From Bacteroidota bacterium (GTDB lineage: Bacteria; Bacteroidota; Bacteroidia; Chitinophagales; Chitinophagaceae): a DNA stretch of 64,000 bases. The notes under the pieces were generated by a model that ran no database searches, was not told where the DNA came from, and saw only the letters and a list, made by a program, of their open reading frames with translations. Numbering within the stretch: position 1 is the first letter of the stretch; every line of letters begins with the position of its first letter. Below are positions 26,780 to 35,285 of this stretch, piece after piece. The position numbers and the translations under genes were made by a program. Where the stretch lies: NCBI GenBank assembly GCA_023422565.1, contig JAFAGR010000038.1, positions 13,427 to 77,426 of the forward strand. The letters run 5' to 3'.

Positions 26780-27415
26780 TTATTTACCTTTTGATTTTAA
26801 AGCCCATTGTTTTTGATATTTACCTATCAGTTTATAGCCTTTAGGGCTCGCGATGCCATACATAAATTGAATGAGCAGTTCCCTGTGCGCCTCATCCAGC
26901 GCCACTTTCAGGTTCTGCGTAAAGCCGGGGTTAAAGGGAATCAACAGGCTGTCTACCCTGAACCTCGCCATCAGGTCAACATTAATATCACTCCGGTAAA
27001 GCTCTTCGGTTATGCCACGGAGTAAGTTTTGTTTCACCACGTTGAAGAGATATTCATCCTTATGTTTTAAAAATTTGCCAAAGCATTCCGGATGATATTT
27101 TTGCATGTCGAACATCACTACGGGGTTCATAGACTCCATCACCACGCTGATCATATCAAGCGCGAGAAACAATTGATGAATAGCATCTTTCGATTCTTCA
27201 CGGTCGCATATGCATATTTCTTTATTACGGCTGATTATGTCTGAAATGATCACGTCAACCAGTTCATCTTTGTCTTTGTAATACTGGTAGATCGTTTTCT
27301 TGCTCATTCCGAGGCTGGCTGCAAAATCATCCATACTTACGCTGCGGATTCCGTAGCGCATCACGAGGTCGTGCGCGGCTTTTTTGATCCGGTCTCTTGT
27401 CACTGTTTCTTGCAT
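26780..27415 (-). CDS. TetR/AcrR-family repressor of the efflux operon
   Basis: The 211-residue regulator has an N-terminal TetR helix-turn-helix (about 8-50: IKKAAHDLVMRYGIRSVSMDDFAASLGMSKKTIYQYYKDKDELV) and a helical ligand-binding C-terminal domain of unknown specificity. It is the first gene of the efflux operon. A perfect 9-bp palindrome covers its own promoter, which strongly suggests autorepression and control of the pump. The start ATG at 27415 lies 8 nt from a TAGTTTTG box. Confidence 0.94.
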   Translation of the reverse strand: MQETVTRDRIKKAAHDLVMRYGIRSVSMDDFAASLGMSKKTIYQYYKDKDELVDVIISDIISRNKEICICDREESKDAIHQLFLALDMISVVMESMNPVVMFDMQKYHPECFGKFLKHKDEYLFNVVKQNLLRGITEELYRSDINVDLMARFRVDSLLIPFNPGFTQNLKVALDEAHRELLIQFMYGIASPKGYKLIGKYQKQWALKSKGK

Positions 27416-27423
27416 AACGGGCG

Positions 27424-27454
27424 CAAAACTATGGAAACTTATTTCGTAACTAAA
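27424..27454 (-). promoter_or_regulatory. Promoter of TetR-RND operon
   Basis: TTTA (27454-27451), a 19-nt spacer and TAGTTTTG (27431-27424) on the minus strand match the Bacteroidetes promoter with one deviation in the -33 box. The -7 box ends 8 nt before the tetR ATG. Confidence 0.6.
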
Positions 27455-27461
27455 GTTTCCA
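27432..27461. promoter_or_regulatory. TetR operator palindrome
   Basis: TGGAAACTT (27432-27440) and AAGTTTCCA (27453-27461) form a perfect 9-bp inverted repeat with a 12-nt spacer. It covers the spacer and -33 box of the tetR promoter and abuts the -7 box, the usual geometry for repression. It is the best operator candidate in the window. Confidence 0.65.
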
Positions 27462-27543
27462 AGGGCTGATTTTTTTGCCGCTCATCACATTTTTAAATCC
27501 ATCTTCACCCTAAAAGTACCTTAAGGGGATAGCGGAGCCTGCG

Positions 27544-27551
27544 TACCTTTG
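27544..27551 (+). promoter_or_regulatory. -7 box of DUF502 gene (near-leaderless)
   Basis: TACCTTTG, then 4 nt (cctc), then the ATG at 27556. It is divergent from the TetR promoter region about 90 bp away. Confidence 0.5.
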
Positions 27552-27555
27552 CCTC

Positions 27556-28182
27556 ATGAAAAAATTATTCGGATTCAAAAACCTGTTACAGTACTTCTTC
27601 CAGGGCTTGTTGATATTGGCTCCCGTGGCCATTACCATATATGCCATCTTTTGGATCATCACCACAATTGACAGTTGGATACCCATCTTCAGTTATACGG
27701 ATGAGATGGGCGTGAGGCATGTGCAGAATTACGGGGCCGGGTTTATCTTGATACTGGCAACGATTGTTCTGATCGGTTATTTCAGTTCATTCTTTATTAC
27801 GGGGCGTATTGTAAGTTTTATGGACAAGTTCATGCAGAAGGCCCCGGGAATAAAACATATTTATTCTACCACGCGCGATTTTTTTGAAGCATTCGCGGGC
27901 GATAAGAAGAAGTTCACTCAAAATGTATTGGCGAATGTGGATGATAATGATGTGTGGCGGCTCGGTTTTATCACGCGCGATAATATGGATGACTTCGGTT
28001 TGCATGACCACCTTGCGGTATATATTCCTATGGCCTATTCGGTCGCGGGAAATGTTTATGTGATTCCAAAATCGCGCGTTAAACCCATAACCCACATCAG
28101 CAGCACGCAAACCATGAAGTTTGCGGTGAGCGGGGGCGTAACAGACATCGCTGAGGAACTCAACAAGAACGAAGTGCTTTAA
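27556..28182 (+). CDS. DUF502 membrane protein
   Basis: The 208-residue protein has two membrane segments (about 16-36: GLLILAPVAITIYAIFWII, and 58-80: GAGFILILATIVLIGYFSSFFI). A DUF502 soluble region follows, with GIKHIYSTTRDFFEAF and the serine-rich VYVIPKSRVKPI near the C terminus. It is an inner-membrane protein of unknown function. It is 9 nt upstream of a secreted S1/P1-like protein gene and probably co-transcribed with it. Confidence 0.88.
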   Translation: MKKLFGFKNLLQYFFQGLLILAPVAITIYAIFWIITTIDSWIPIFSYTDEMGVRHVQNYGAGFILILATIVLIGYFSSFFITGRIVSFMDKFMQKAPGIKHIYSTTRDFFEAFAGDKKKFTQNVLANVDDNDVWRLGFITRDNMDDFGLHDHLAVYIPMAYSVAGNVYVIPKSRVKPITHISSTQTMKFAVSGGVTDIAEELNKNEVL

Positions 28183-28191
28183 CAAGGATCC

Positions 28192-29160
28192 GTGCCCATA
28201 CTTAAAACGATATGCACTATAACGCTAATTGCGTTTAGCCTTAACAGTTATTGCTGGGGATTTTTCGGGCACAGGAAGATCAACGAATACGCGGTGTACC
28301 TGCTTCCGCAGGAAATGCTGCCCTTTTACAAAAAGCATATTTCCTATCTTTCCGCACATGCGCCGGACCCCGACAAGAGGCGCTATGCGGTTGCAGATGA
28401 AGGCCCGCGGCATTTTATAGATATAGATCTTTATGGCGATTATCCCTTCGATTCACTACCCAGGAAATGGGAAGCTGCCGTGGCTAAATTTTCGCTGGAT
28501 ACGGTGATGGCAAGGGGCATTGTGCCCTGGCACATATTGGTGATGCAAGGCCGGCTGACGAAGGCCTTCAAAGAACACGACATAAATCGAATTCTAAAAA
28601 ACAGTGCTGAGATCGGCCATTATATTTCCGATGCACACGTTCCGCTCCACACCTCCCATAACCATAACGGCCAGCATACAGGCCAGCATGGCATACATGG
28701 TTTTTGGGAAAGCAGGATACCCGAGCTGCTTGCCGATGAGGAGTTTGATTTTTTTATCGGGAAGGCAGAGTACCTTCCAAACACTTCAGAATTTATTTGG
28801 AGCCGTGTGCTTGAAAGTGCGGCGGCAAGTGACAGCGTGCTGAGGTTTGAAAAAAAACTCTCGCAGCAGAGAGGCAGCGATGAACGTTATGCCTTCGAGG
28901 AAAGGAATGGTATCGTCATCAGGCAATATTCTTCCTCCTATACCCGTGCATATAATAATATGTTGAATGGAATGGTGGAAAGGAGAATGCGGCAATCGGT
29001 TCATTCGGTGGCATCTTTCTGGTACACGGCCTGGGTTGATGCGGGCCAGCCCGATCTAAGCAGGTTGATGATGTCCGGCCTTGTAACTCAGTTAGAGAAA
29101 ACCGATTCTGCAACCAATATTAATTATGGTGGAAAAATGATCGGCCGGCAGGAAGATTAG
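28192..29160 (+). CDS. Secreted S1/P1 nuclease / zinc phospholipase C-like protein
   Basis: The 322-residue protein begins at a GTG, has a signal peptide, and continues with WGFFGHRKINEYAV (mature N-terminal Trp and a first His). This is the hallmark of the trinuclear-zinc phospholipase C/S1-P1 nuclease fold. The central region HYISDAHVPLHTSHNHNGQ...HGIHGFWES supplies the expected His and Asp metal ligands and is unusually His/Gly/Asn-rich. It should act in the periplasm or outside the cell. Whether the substrate is nucleic acid or lipid cannot be told. It follows the DUF502 gene by 9 nt. Confidence 0.78.
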   Translation: MPILKTICTITLIAFSLNSYCWGFFGHRKINEYAVYLLPQEMLPFYKKHISYLSAHAPDPDKRRYAVADEGPRHFIDIDLYGDYPFDSLPRKWEAAVAKFSLDTVMARGIVPWHILVMQGRLTKAFKEHDINRILKNSAEIGHYISDAHVPLHTSHNHNGQHTGQHGIHGFWESRIPELLADEEFDFFIGKAEYLPNTSEFIWSRVLESAAASDSVLRFEKKLSQQRGSDERYAFEERNGIVIRQYSSSYTRAYNNMLNGMVERRMRQSVHSVASFWYTAWVDAGQPDLSRLMMSGLVTQLEKTDSATNINYGGKMIGRQED

Positions 29161-29181
29161 ATCTGCCTTCTGCCGAATTGT

Positions 29182-29189
29182 TACCTTTG
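29182..29189 (+). promoter_or_regulatory. -7 box of serC
   Basis: TACCTTTG followed after 6 nt by the serC ATG at 29196; it supports ATG rather than the upstream TTG as start. Confidence 0.45.
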
Positions 29190-29195
29190 AGGCCG

Positions 29196-30290
29196 ATGAA
29201 TACTTCCTCTGTTCCGGCAACACACGTTCACAATTTTAATGCGGGCCCTTCCATGCTTCCAAAGGAGGTAATTGAGCAGGCAGCTTCGGGTTTACTTAAT
29301 TATAATAACAGCGGTCTTTCCATTACAGAAATAGGGCACCGTACACCTGAATTTATGGAGATAATGGAGGAAGCCCGATCTCTTGTGAGGGAATTAATGG
29401 AACTGGATAACTCTCACGAAGTTCTTTTTCTTCACGGCGGTGCATCAACCCAGTTTATGCAGGTACCGATGAACCTGCTGGACGAAAGATCGTGCGCAGC
29501 CTATGCGGATACGGGCGTGGGGAGTTCGAAAGCGATCAGGGAAGCAAAGCTTCTTGGAAAAACTGAGATCGTTTGTTCTTCAAAAGACCGCAACTATAAT
29601 TATATACCTGATGATTTCGCAATCCCCAACGATGCCCGGTATTTTCATCTCACTACCAACAACACCATCTACGGTACGCAATGGCGAAAGATCCCTCGCA
29701 TGAGTATTCCTGTAGTGGCAGACATGAGCAGCGATATTCTTAGCAGGCCGATGGACTTCAATTCCTTTGATCTCATTTATGCCGGTGCACAAAAAAATAT
29801 TGGTGTGGCGGGTACAACCCTTGTGGTGATCAACAAAAATATTCTCGGTAAAGTAAAAAGGCAGATACCTACAATTCTCGATTACAGGAATCACATTGCA
29901 GAAGGAAGCATGTTAAACACGCCCCCTGTATTTGCCATCTACGTTTCCATGCTAACCTTGCGGTGGCTGAAACAAAACGGAGGCGCAAAAGAAATGGCGG
30001 TAAGAAATGAAAAGAAAGCTGCATTGCTTTATGATGAAATTGACCGCAATGAATTGTTTACCGCAAATGTGGAAGGAGAGAGCCGGAGTTTGATGAACAT
30101 TTGCTTCACCATCAACGAGCCTCAACTTGAGCAACAATTTTTGATTGAATGTGAAAGGGCAGGCATCTACGGTATTAAGGGCCATCGCAGCGCAGGCGGC
30201 TTCAGGGCTTCATTGTACAACGCAATGCCAATTGAAAGCGTGGCCTACCTTGTAGACGTGATGCGCAACTTCACAGGTTACTCTGCATAA
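29196..30290 (+). CDS. serC: Phosphoserine aminotransferase
   Basis: SerC converts 3-phosphohydroxypyruvate and glutamate to phosphoserine and 2-oxoglutarate, the second step of serine synthesis. The 364-residue length fits. Signature segments are HNFNAGPSMLP near the N terminus, LHGGASTQFMQVPMNL for PLP binding and the Schiff-base lysine in YAGAQKNIGVAGTT. The C terminus contains GHRSAGGFRASLYNAMP. The ATG at 29196 is chosen on homology and promoter position. The following gene encodes a DUF1015 protein; serA and serB are not in the window. Confidence 0.96.
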   Translation: MNTSSVPATHVHNFNAGPSMLPKEVIEQAASGLLNYNNSGLSITEIGHRTPEFMEIMEEARSLVRELMELDNSHEVLFLHGGASTQFMQVPMNLLDERSCAAYADTGVGSSKAIREAKLLGKTEIVCSSKDRNYNYIPDDFAIPNDARYFHLTTNNTIYGTQWRKIPRMSIPVVADMSSDILSRPMDFNSFDLIYAGAQKNIGVAGTTLVVINKNILGKVKRQIPTILDYRNHIAEGSMLNTPPVFAIYVSMLTLRWLKQNGGAKEMAVRNEKKAALLYDEIDRNELFTANVEGESRSLMNICFTINEPQLEQQFLIECERAGIYGIKGHRSAGGFRASLYNAMPIESVAYLVDVMRNFTGYSA

Positions 30291-30321
30291 AGGTTGAAAC
30301 TCATTTCCTCTTAATGTTCAG

Positions 30322-30329
30322 TATATTTG
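30322..30329 (+). promoter_or_regulatory. -7 box of DUF1015 gene
   Basis: TATATTTG matches TAnnTTTG exactly, 31 nt upstream of the ATG at 30361. It suggests the DUF1015 gene can be transcribed apart from serC. Confidence 0.4.
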
Positions 30330-30360
30330 CATCCCTAATTAAGAAATTCACTAATAAGAG

Positions 30361-31590
30361 ATGGTAACTATTACTCCTTTCATGGCCTTACGTCCTGAAC
30401 CGCAACATGCAAAAGCCGTTGCATCCAGGCCTTATGATGTATTAAACAGTAAAGAAGCAAAAGTAGAGGCACAAGGGAACCCACATTCATTCCTTCACAT
30501 TACGAAAAGCGAAATAGACCTGCCGGAGTCGGTTGACATTCATTCGCAGCAGGTATATGATAAAGCGAAAGAAAACCTCCAGGCTTTTATTGGCCGCAAA
30601 CTCCTTTTTCGTGAAAGCAAACCCTGTTACTACTTATATCGTTTGATAATGGATGGCAGAAGCCAAACCGGCCTTGTGTGCGGAAGCTCTGTAGACGATT
30701 ATGAAAAAGACCTAATAAAGAAACACGAATTTACGCGCCCTGAAAAAGAGAAAGACAGGATAGACCACATGAAAACTATTATGGCGCAAACGGGAAACGT
30801 GTTTCTTACCTATCGCCATGTAGATAAAATTGACGCGATCATAAACAAGTGGACGACTGAAAAAAACCCTCAGTACGATTTTATTGCTGAAGACGGAATT
30901 CAACACAGCGTATGGATCGTTAATGATGATGATGTGATCGCTTCAATTACTGAAACATTCAAAACTAACGTACCCGCTACCTATATCGCGGACGGCCATC
31001 ATCGTGCTGCTTCTGCCGCCAAAGTGAGGGCATCTCTTGGAAAGGACGCGCCCTCAGGTGCCTCCTGGTTTCTTACTACGCTTTTCCCGGATAACCAATT
31101 GCACATCTTAGATTATAACCGCGTGGCCACTGATTTGAACGGCCTTTCGCAGGAGGAAGTGCTGAGCCGGATCGGAGAAAAGTTTGAGGTGGAAAAATCA
31201 TCCAAAGAAGTTCGCCCGGCTAAATTGCACGAATTCGGTCTCTACTTTCCTAACCAATGGTATAAACTTACGGCAAAGCCGGGAACCTGGAAGGAAGATC
31301 CGATTGGCGTGCTTGATACTACAATTGCACAGGAAAATATTTTTGCTCCCATCCTAAACATACTTGACCAGCGGACTGATAAAAGAATTGATTTTGTTGG
31401 CGGCATTCGCGGACTTGGCGAACTGGTAAAGCGCGTAGACAGTGGCGAGATGGCCATGGCCTTAAGTTTTTACCCGGTAAGCATGGATCAGCTTCTTACA
31501 ATTGCAGACAGCGGTAATGTAATGCCTCCAAAAAGTACCTGGTTTGAACCTAAACTTCGCGACGGGCTTCTTACGCACCTGCTGGACTAA
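30361..31590 (+). CDS. DUF1015 family protein
   Basis: The 409-residue protein is a full-length DUF1015 member: ITPFMALRPEPQHAKAVASRPYDVLN at the N terminus, FTRPEKEKDRIDHMK in the middle and YIADGHHRAASAAKVR, a conserved His-rich motif, near residue 215. It is cytoplasmic by sequence. The biochemical function is not established to my knowledge. The position directly after serC suggests a link to serine or one-carbon metabolism, as inference. Confidence 0.88.
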   Translation: MVTITPFMALRPEPQHAKAVASRPYDVLNSKEAKVEAQGNPHSFLHITKSEIDLPESVDIHSQQVYDKAKENLQAFIGRKLLFRESKPCYYLYRLIMDGRSQTGLVCGSSVDDYEKDLIKKHEFTRPEKEKDRIDHMKTIMAQTGNVFLTYRHVDKIDAIINKWTTEKNPQYDFIAEDGIQHSVWIVNDDDVIASITETFKTNVPATYIADGHHRAASAAKVRASLGKDAPSGASWFLTTLFPDNQLHILDYNRVATDLNGLSQEEVLSRIGEKFEVEKSSKEVRPAKLHEFGLYFPNQWYKLTAKPGTWKEDPIGVLDTTIAQENIFAPILNILDQRTDKRIDFVGGIRGLGELVKRVDSGEMAMALSFYPVSMDQLLTIADSGNVMPPKSTWFEPKLRDGLLTHLLD

Positions 31591-31621
31591 CAGCCACGGT
31601 TAAACGAAAACTGCTTCCCTT

Positions 31622-32623
31622 ATGAAAGTAATGCTGTATGTATTGTTTTTTCTGGCGGCTTTTCTGAAAGTTGACGCGCAAGATGTGAAAGAACTGCAGG
31701 AAACGGCCCGAACATTTATGAAGCAGGGCGATTTCCCCAATGCGATACTTGTGCTTAACCGGGCTTATGCGCTCGAACCATCCAACCTTTCCGTTTCCAA
31801 AGAGCTGGCTCTTGCCAACTATTACCAAAATGACCTCGCGAAAGCACTCGCACTGATAAAGCCTGTTGTGGACAGTGATGCGGCCGACGACCAATCTTTC
31901 CAAATCGCAGGCAATATTTATAAGGCCCAGGGAAATACTAAGGAAGCAGATAAGATATATAAAAGAGGCCTGAAGAAATTTCCTTCCAGCGGCGCTTTAT
32001 ATAACGACCTTGGAGAACTGATGTGGGCGCAAAAAAATTATGATGCAATAACGCAGTGGGAAAAGGGAATTGAAACTGACCCGGCTTTTTCACGCAATTA
32101 TTACAATGCCGCCAGGTTTTATTATTTCTCTACTGACAAAACATGGAGCCTCATCTACGGTGAAATTTTTCTGAACATGGAGCCCTTCGGTGCCAAGACC
32201 CCGGAGATCAAAGAAATTTTACTGGACAGCTACAAGAAGCTTTTCAGCGATGCCGACATTTTAGCTTCCTCAAAACAATCATCACCATTTACCAGGGCTT
32301 TTTTAGTAACTATGGCTAAACAAAGCTCCCTGGTTTCGCATGGCATCACGGCAGACGTACTAACGATGGTGCGTACACGCTTTATACTTGACTGGCAGAA
32401 TGATCACGCAAAAGATTTCCCTTATAAGTTGTTTGATCAGCAGGAAACGCTGCTGAGAGACGGCTTGTTCAACGCCTACAATCAGTGGATATTCGGAGCA
32501 GCGCAAAATCTTGCCGCATTTCAAAGCTGGATAAATGCGCATCCCGAAGAATATGCCGCACTCACGCGGTTCCAGCGTTCAACCGTTTTTAAAATGCCGG
32601 AGAAACAGTATTATAGCCGGTAG
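31622..32623 (+). CDS. Secreted tetratricopeptide repeat protein
   Basis: The 333-residue protein has a signal peptide (MLYVLFFLAAFLKVDAQD) and at least four TPR units in the first half (AILVLNRAYALEPSNLSVSKELALANYYQNDLAKALAL and KEADKIYKRGLKKFPSSGALYNDLGELMWAQKNYDAI). The second half is helical and unrecognised. It is likely periplasmic or outer-membrane associated. The gene sits 31 nt after DUF1015 and upstream of an acyl-CoA ligase without clear functional coupling. Confidence 0.75.
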   Translation: MKVMLYVLFFLAAFLKVDAQDVKELQETARTFMKQGDFPNAILVLNRAYALEPSNLSVSKELALANYYQNDLAKALALIKPVVDSDAADDQSFQIAGNIYKAQGNTKEADKIYKRGLKKFPSSGALYNDLGELMWAQKNYDAITQWEKGIETDPAFSRNYYNAARFYYFSTDKTWSLIYGEIFLNMEPFGAKTPEIKEILLDSYKKLFSDADILASSKQSSPFTRAFLVTMAKQSSLVSHGITADVLTMVRTRFILDWQNDHAKDFPYKLFDQQETLLRDGLFNAYNQWIFGAAQNLAAFQSWINAHPEEYAALTRFQRSTVFKMPEKQYYSR

Positions 32624-32841
32624 TTCCTGGTCTGTAGTCAATAATCAGAAGTCGATAGCCGGTACTCGTTACGCAGAGGTCACCTGCCTATTCAGGCTTT
32701 CCGCCAGAATATCCAATCACTCAGCCAATCTGACCAACCAACCATCCAACTACAATCCAACCAATCAACCATCTATCCAATCCACCATCTATCCATTCCA
32801 CCAATATTTTACTAACTTACGGCAATACCATTCCCTATTGC
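32624..32841. other. Low-complexity intergenic stretch
   Basis: Roughly 100 bp (32710-32810) consist of degenerate CCAAC/CCATC/ATCCAA words. The left part carries AGTCGATAGCC-like words resembling the 11324-11507 spacer. No conserved gene or terminator is evident. Confidence 0.45.
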
Positions 32842-34623
32842 ATGAAAGAGATTACACGCCTGTTTGATTTTGTAGAGGAGCAACACAAATCCTTTCCGAA
32901 AACGGATATGCTTGCTGCGAAAAACGCCGATGGAGACTGGCGGAAGTACAGCACCTCCGAAGTGGTGGAAACCGTGAACCGGCTATCAGCGGGCTTGCTT
33001 TCCTTAGGCTTGTCGGGGAATGACCTCACGGTAGAGACGCAGGATAAAGTTGCCCTTATATCACGTAACCGTCCCGAATGGTTGCTGCTTGACCTTGCCT
33101 GCCAGCAAATAGGTGTGGTATTATGCCCGGTTTATCCCACCTCAAATATTAATGAACTGGAGTTTATTTTTACCGATGCCTCTGTGAAGTATGTATTCTG
33201 CAGCGATAATGATCTTTTAGAAAAAATGGAAGTGCTGCGCGGCAGGGTTCCTTCTTTGCAAGACATTTATTGTTTCGATCAAATAACCGGAGCAAAATAC
33301 TGGGAAACACTGTTGGAAGACGGCCGGCAAGGTGAAATAGATGCCCTCCGTAACCGAATACTTCCCTCAACCTGCGCTACAATTATTTATACCTCCGGAA
33401 CAACCGGTACGCCAAAGGGCGTAATGCTGAGCCATCGCAATATTGTAAGTAATGTGCTGAACAGCGTGGAAAGTTTTCCTTTTGAAAAAAAGCCTGAAGC
33501 AAGATCGCTCAGCTTTCTTCCCCTCAACCACATTTTTGAGCGGATGGTTTCTTACATCTACATCCACAGCGCCATTTCAATTTATTATGCTGAAAGCCTC
33601 GAAGCATTGGGAGATAACTTAAAGGAAGTAAAGCCAATGGTATTTTGTACTGTGCCCCGCCTGTTAGAGAAAGTGTTTGAAAAGATCATGAATAAAGGCG
33701 CCGAACTACAGGGTGTTAAGAAGAAACTTTTTGATTGGGCAGTAAGCCTCGGCCTGCAATACGATAACCGGAAATCAAACGGTATGTGGTACAACATGCA
33801 GCTGGCAATCGCCAACAAATTGATCTTTAGCAAATGGCGAGAGGCGCTTGGCGGAAACATTCAGTACATCATCACCGGCAGCGCCGCCTGCCAGGTTCGT
33901 TTGTTGAGAATTTTTAACGCCGCTCAAATTCCTATTTATGAGGGATATGGCCCCACCGAAAACAGTCCGGTGATAAGCGTGAACCGCAGGGGAAAGAACG
34001 GAACCAAATTCGGCAGCGTGGGCCCGGTGATAAACGGCCAGGAAGTTAAACTTGAACCCGATGGGGAGATTTGCGTGAAAGGGCCCAGTGTGATGATGGG
34101 CTACTACAAGCGGCCCGACCTTACTGCCGAAACCATAAAAGATGGATGGCTTCATACCGGTGATATCGGCGTGTTTGTAGATGGAAAATTTCTGAAAATA
34201 ACCGACCGGAAGAAAGAACTTTTTAAAACAAGCGGCGGAAAGTATGTAGCTCCTCAGCCGATTGAAAATAAAATGAAAGAATCGCCGTATGTGGAACAAA
34301 TGATGGTGGTTGGCGCTGATCAGAAATTTGTGGGCGCCCTCATTGTTCCATCAATGCCCAACCTGCGCGAGTGGATGCGAAAAAATAATATTGAATTCAC
34401 CACGGAATCAGAAGCTGTGCGTAACCCGGAAGTATTGAAATTTTACAAACAGTTGGTGGAGGCTTTTAATGAATTTTTCAATCATGTAGAGCAGGTGAAA
34501 AAGTTTGAGCTGCTTCCGGAAGAATGGACCATTGAAACCGGCGAGTTAACGCCCACACTTAAGTTGAAAAGAAAAGTGATAATGGAAAAATTTCGTGACC
34601 GGATAGAGCGGGTCTACAACTGA
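32842..34623 (+). CDS. AMP-forming long-chain acyl-CoA synthetase
   Basis: The 593-residue ANL-superfamily enzyme activates a fatty acid with ATP and loads it onto CoA. The P-loop-like A3 motif is TIIYTSGTTGTPKGVMLSH (about 178-196). Later motifs are YEGYGPTENSPVIS, GWLHTGDIG and ITDRKKELFKTSGGKYVAPQPIENK, the last containing the hinge and near-catalytic region. Length and wording match the FadD15/long-chain ligase group found in Bacteroidetes. It is cytoplasmic or peripheral at the inner membrane. It converges with a response regulator gene with 3 nt between stops. Confidence 0.93.
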   Translation: MKEITRLFDFVEEQHKSFPKTDMLAAKNADGDWRKYSTSEVVETVNRLSAGLLSLGLSGNDLTVETQDKVALISRNRPEWLLLDLACQQIGVVLCPVYPTSNINELEFIFTDASVKYVFCSDNDLLEKMEVLRGRVPSLQDIYCFDQITGAKYWETLLEDGRQGEIDALRNRILPSTCATIIYTSGTTGTPKGVMLSHRNIVSNVLNSVESFPFEKKPEARSLSFLPLNHIFERMVSYIYIHSAISIYYAESLEALGDNLKEVKPMVFCTVPRLLEKVFEKIMNKGAELQGVKKKLFDWAVSLGLQYDNRKSNGMWYNMQLAIANKLIFSKWREALGGNIQYIITGSAACQVRLLRIFNAAQIPIYEGYGPTENSPVISVNRRGKNGTKFGSVGPVINGQEVKLEPDGEICVKGPSVMMGYYKRPDLTAETIKDGWLHTGDIGVFVDGKFLKITDRKKELFKTSGGKYVAPQPIENKMKESPYVEQMMVVGADQKFVGALIVPSMPNLREWMRKNNIEFTTESEAVRNPEVLKFYKQLVEAFNEFFNHVEQVKKFELLPEEWTIETGELTPTLKLKRKVIMEKFRDRIERVYN

Positions 34624-34626
34624 TTT

Positions 34627-34998
34627 TTAGCAGGCCGCTTTCAGAATCAGCGAGGGGAGATTTTCAATTTCCCTTGTTTTATCGATAAACCCAAATGAAC
34701 CCAATTCCGCGCAAATAGTCCGGTAATGGTTGCTTCCCTGGTTGGTTACCATAATGGAGCGTACCTGCGGAAACTTTTTTGTGATATGCTCAAGGAGATC
34801 GATACCGTTTTTGCCCGGGAGATTTATATCCAGCAAAGCAATGTCTATCTGTTCATTTTCCAACACCTCCACCGCTTTTTGAAAAGAGGTTGCTTTTGCA
34901 ACTTTTGAAACTCCTTCCAGCTCCAGCAATTGCGCAGACAGCCTGTTTAAAATGATCCGTGAATCGTCTACTAATAATATATTCAGCGTTTTTGCCAT
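34627..34998 (-). CDS. Single-domain response regulator
   Basis: The 123-residue CheY-like receiver has acidic residues in ILLVDDSRII, acceptor Asp in IALLDINLPGKNG, a Thr in IMVTNQ and Lys in FIDKTRE. It has no output domain. It is the third isolated receiver gene in the window and lacks an adjacent kinase. A TAAATTTG box precedes the ATG by 8 nt. Confidence 0.9.
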   Translation of the reverse strand: MAKTLNILLVDDSRIILNRLSAQLLELEGVSKVAKATSFQKAVEVLENEQIDIALLDINLPGKNGIDLLEHITKKFPQVRSIMVTNQGSNHYRTICAELGSFGFIDKTREIENLPSLILKAAC

Positions 34999-35006
34999 TG
35001 GAAATG

Positions 35007-35014
35007 CAAATTTA
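35007..35014 (-). promoter_or_regulatory. -7 box of response regulator gene
   Basis: TAAATTTG on the minus strand matches TAnnTTTG, 8 nt from the ATG at 34998. Confidence 0.45.
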
Positions 35015-35285
35015 GCGTGTATAGGTAACCGTTATGTAGGCTTACATTTTAATTATATGTAATTCGCATCTACAACAGATAGAATTTTTACTACAAGAAT
35101 GATGAGAAAAGTGCTCTTTTTGCCTGCAGAAACTTGGGGTTGACCTAACCGATATAAATTGAGTTATTCAAACCTCCATCAATCCGAAACAAATTAAAAC
35201 GCCGGGACATGGCGGGGGCTCCCGTTGCCGGTAATTCCCACATTCATTTCATCCTGAAAAGTTATCTTGCATAAAATAGTTGAGT

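Noticed and set aside
32700..32815. Possible CRISPR-like array of CCAACC/ATCCAA words
   Set aside because: Words are short, irregular and without constant-length spacers; it is low-complexity sequence with no cas genes nearby.
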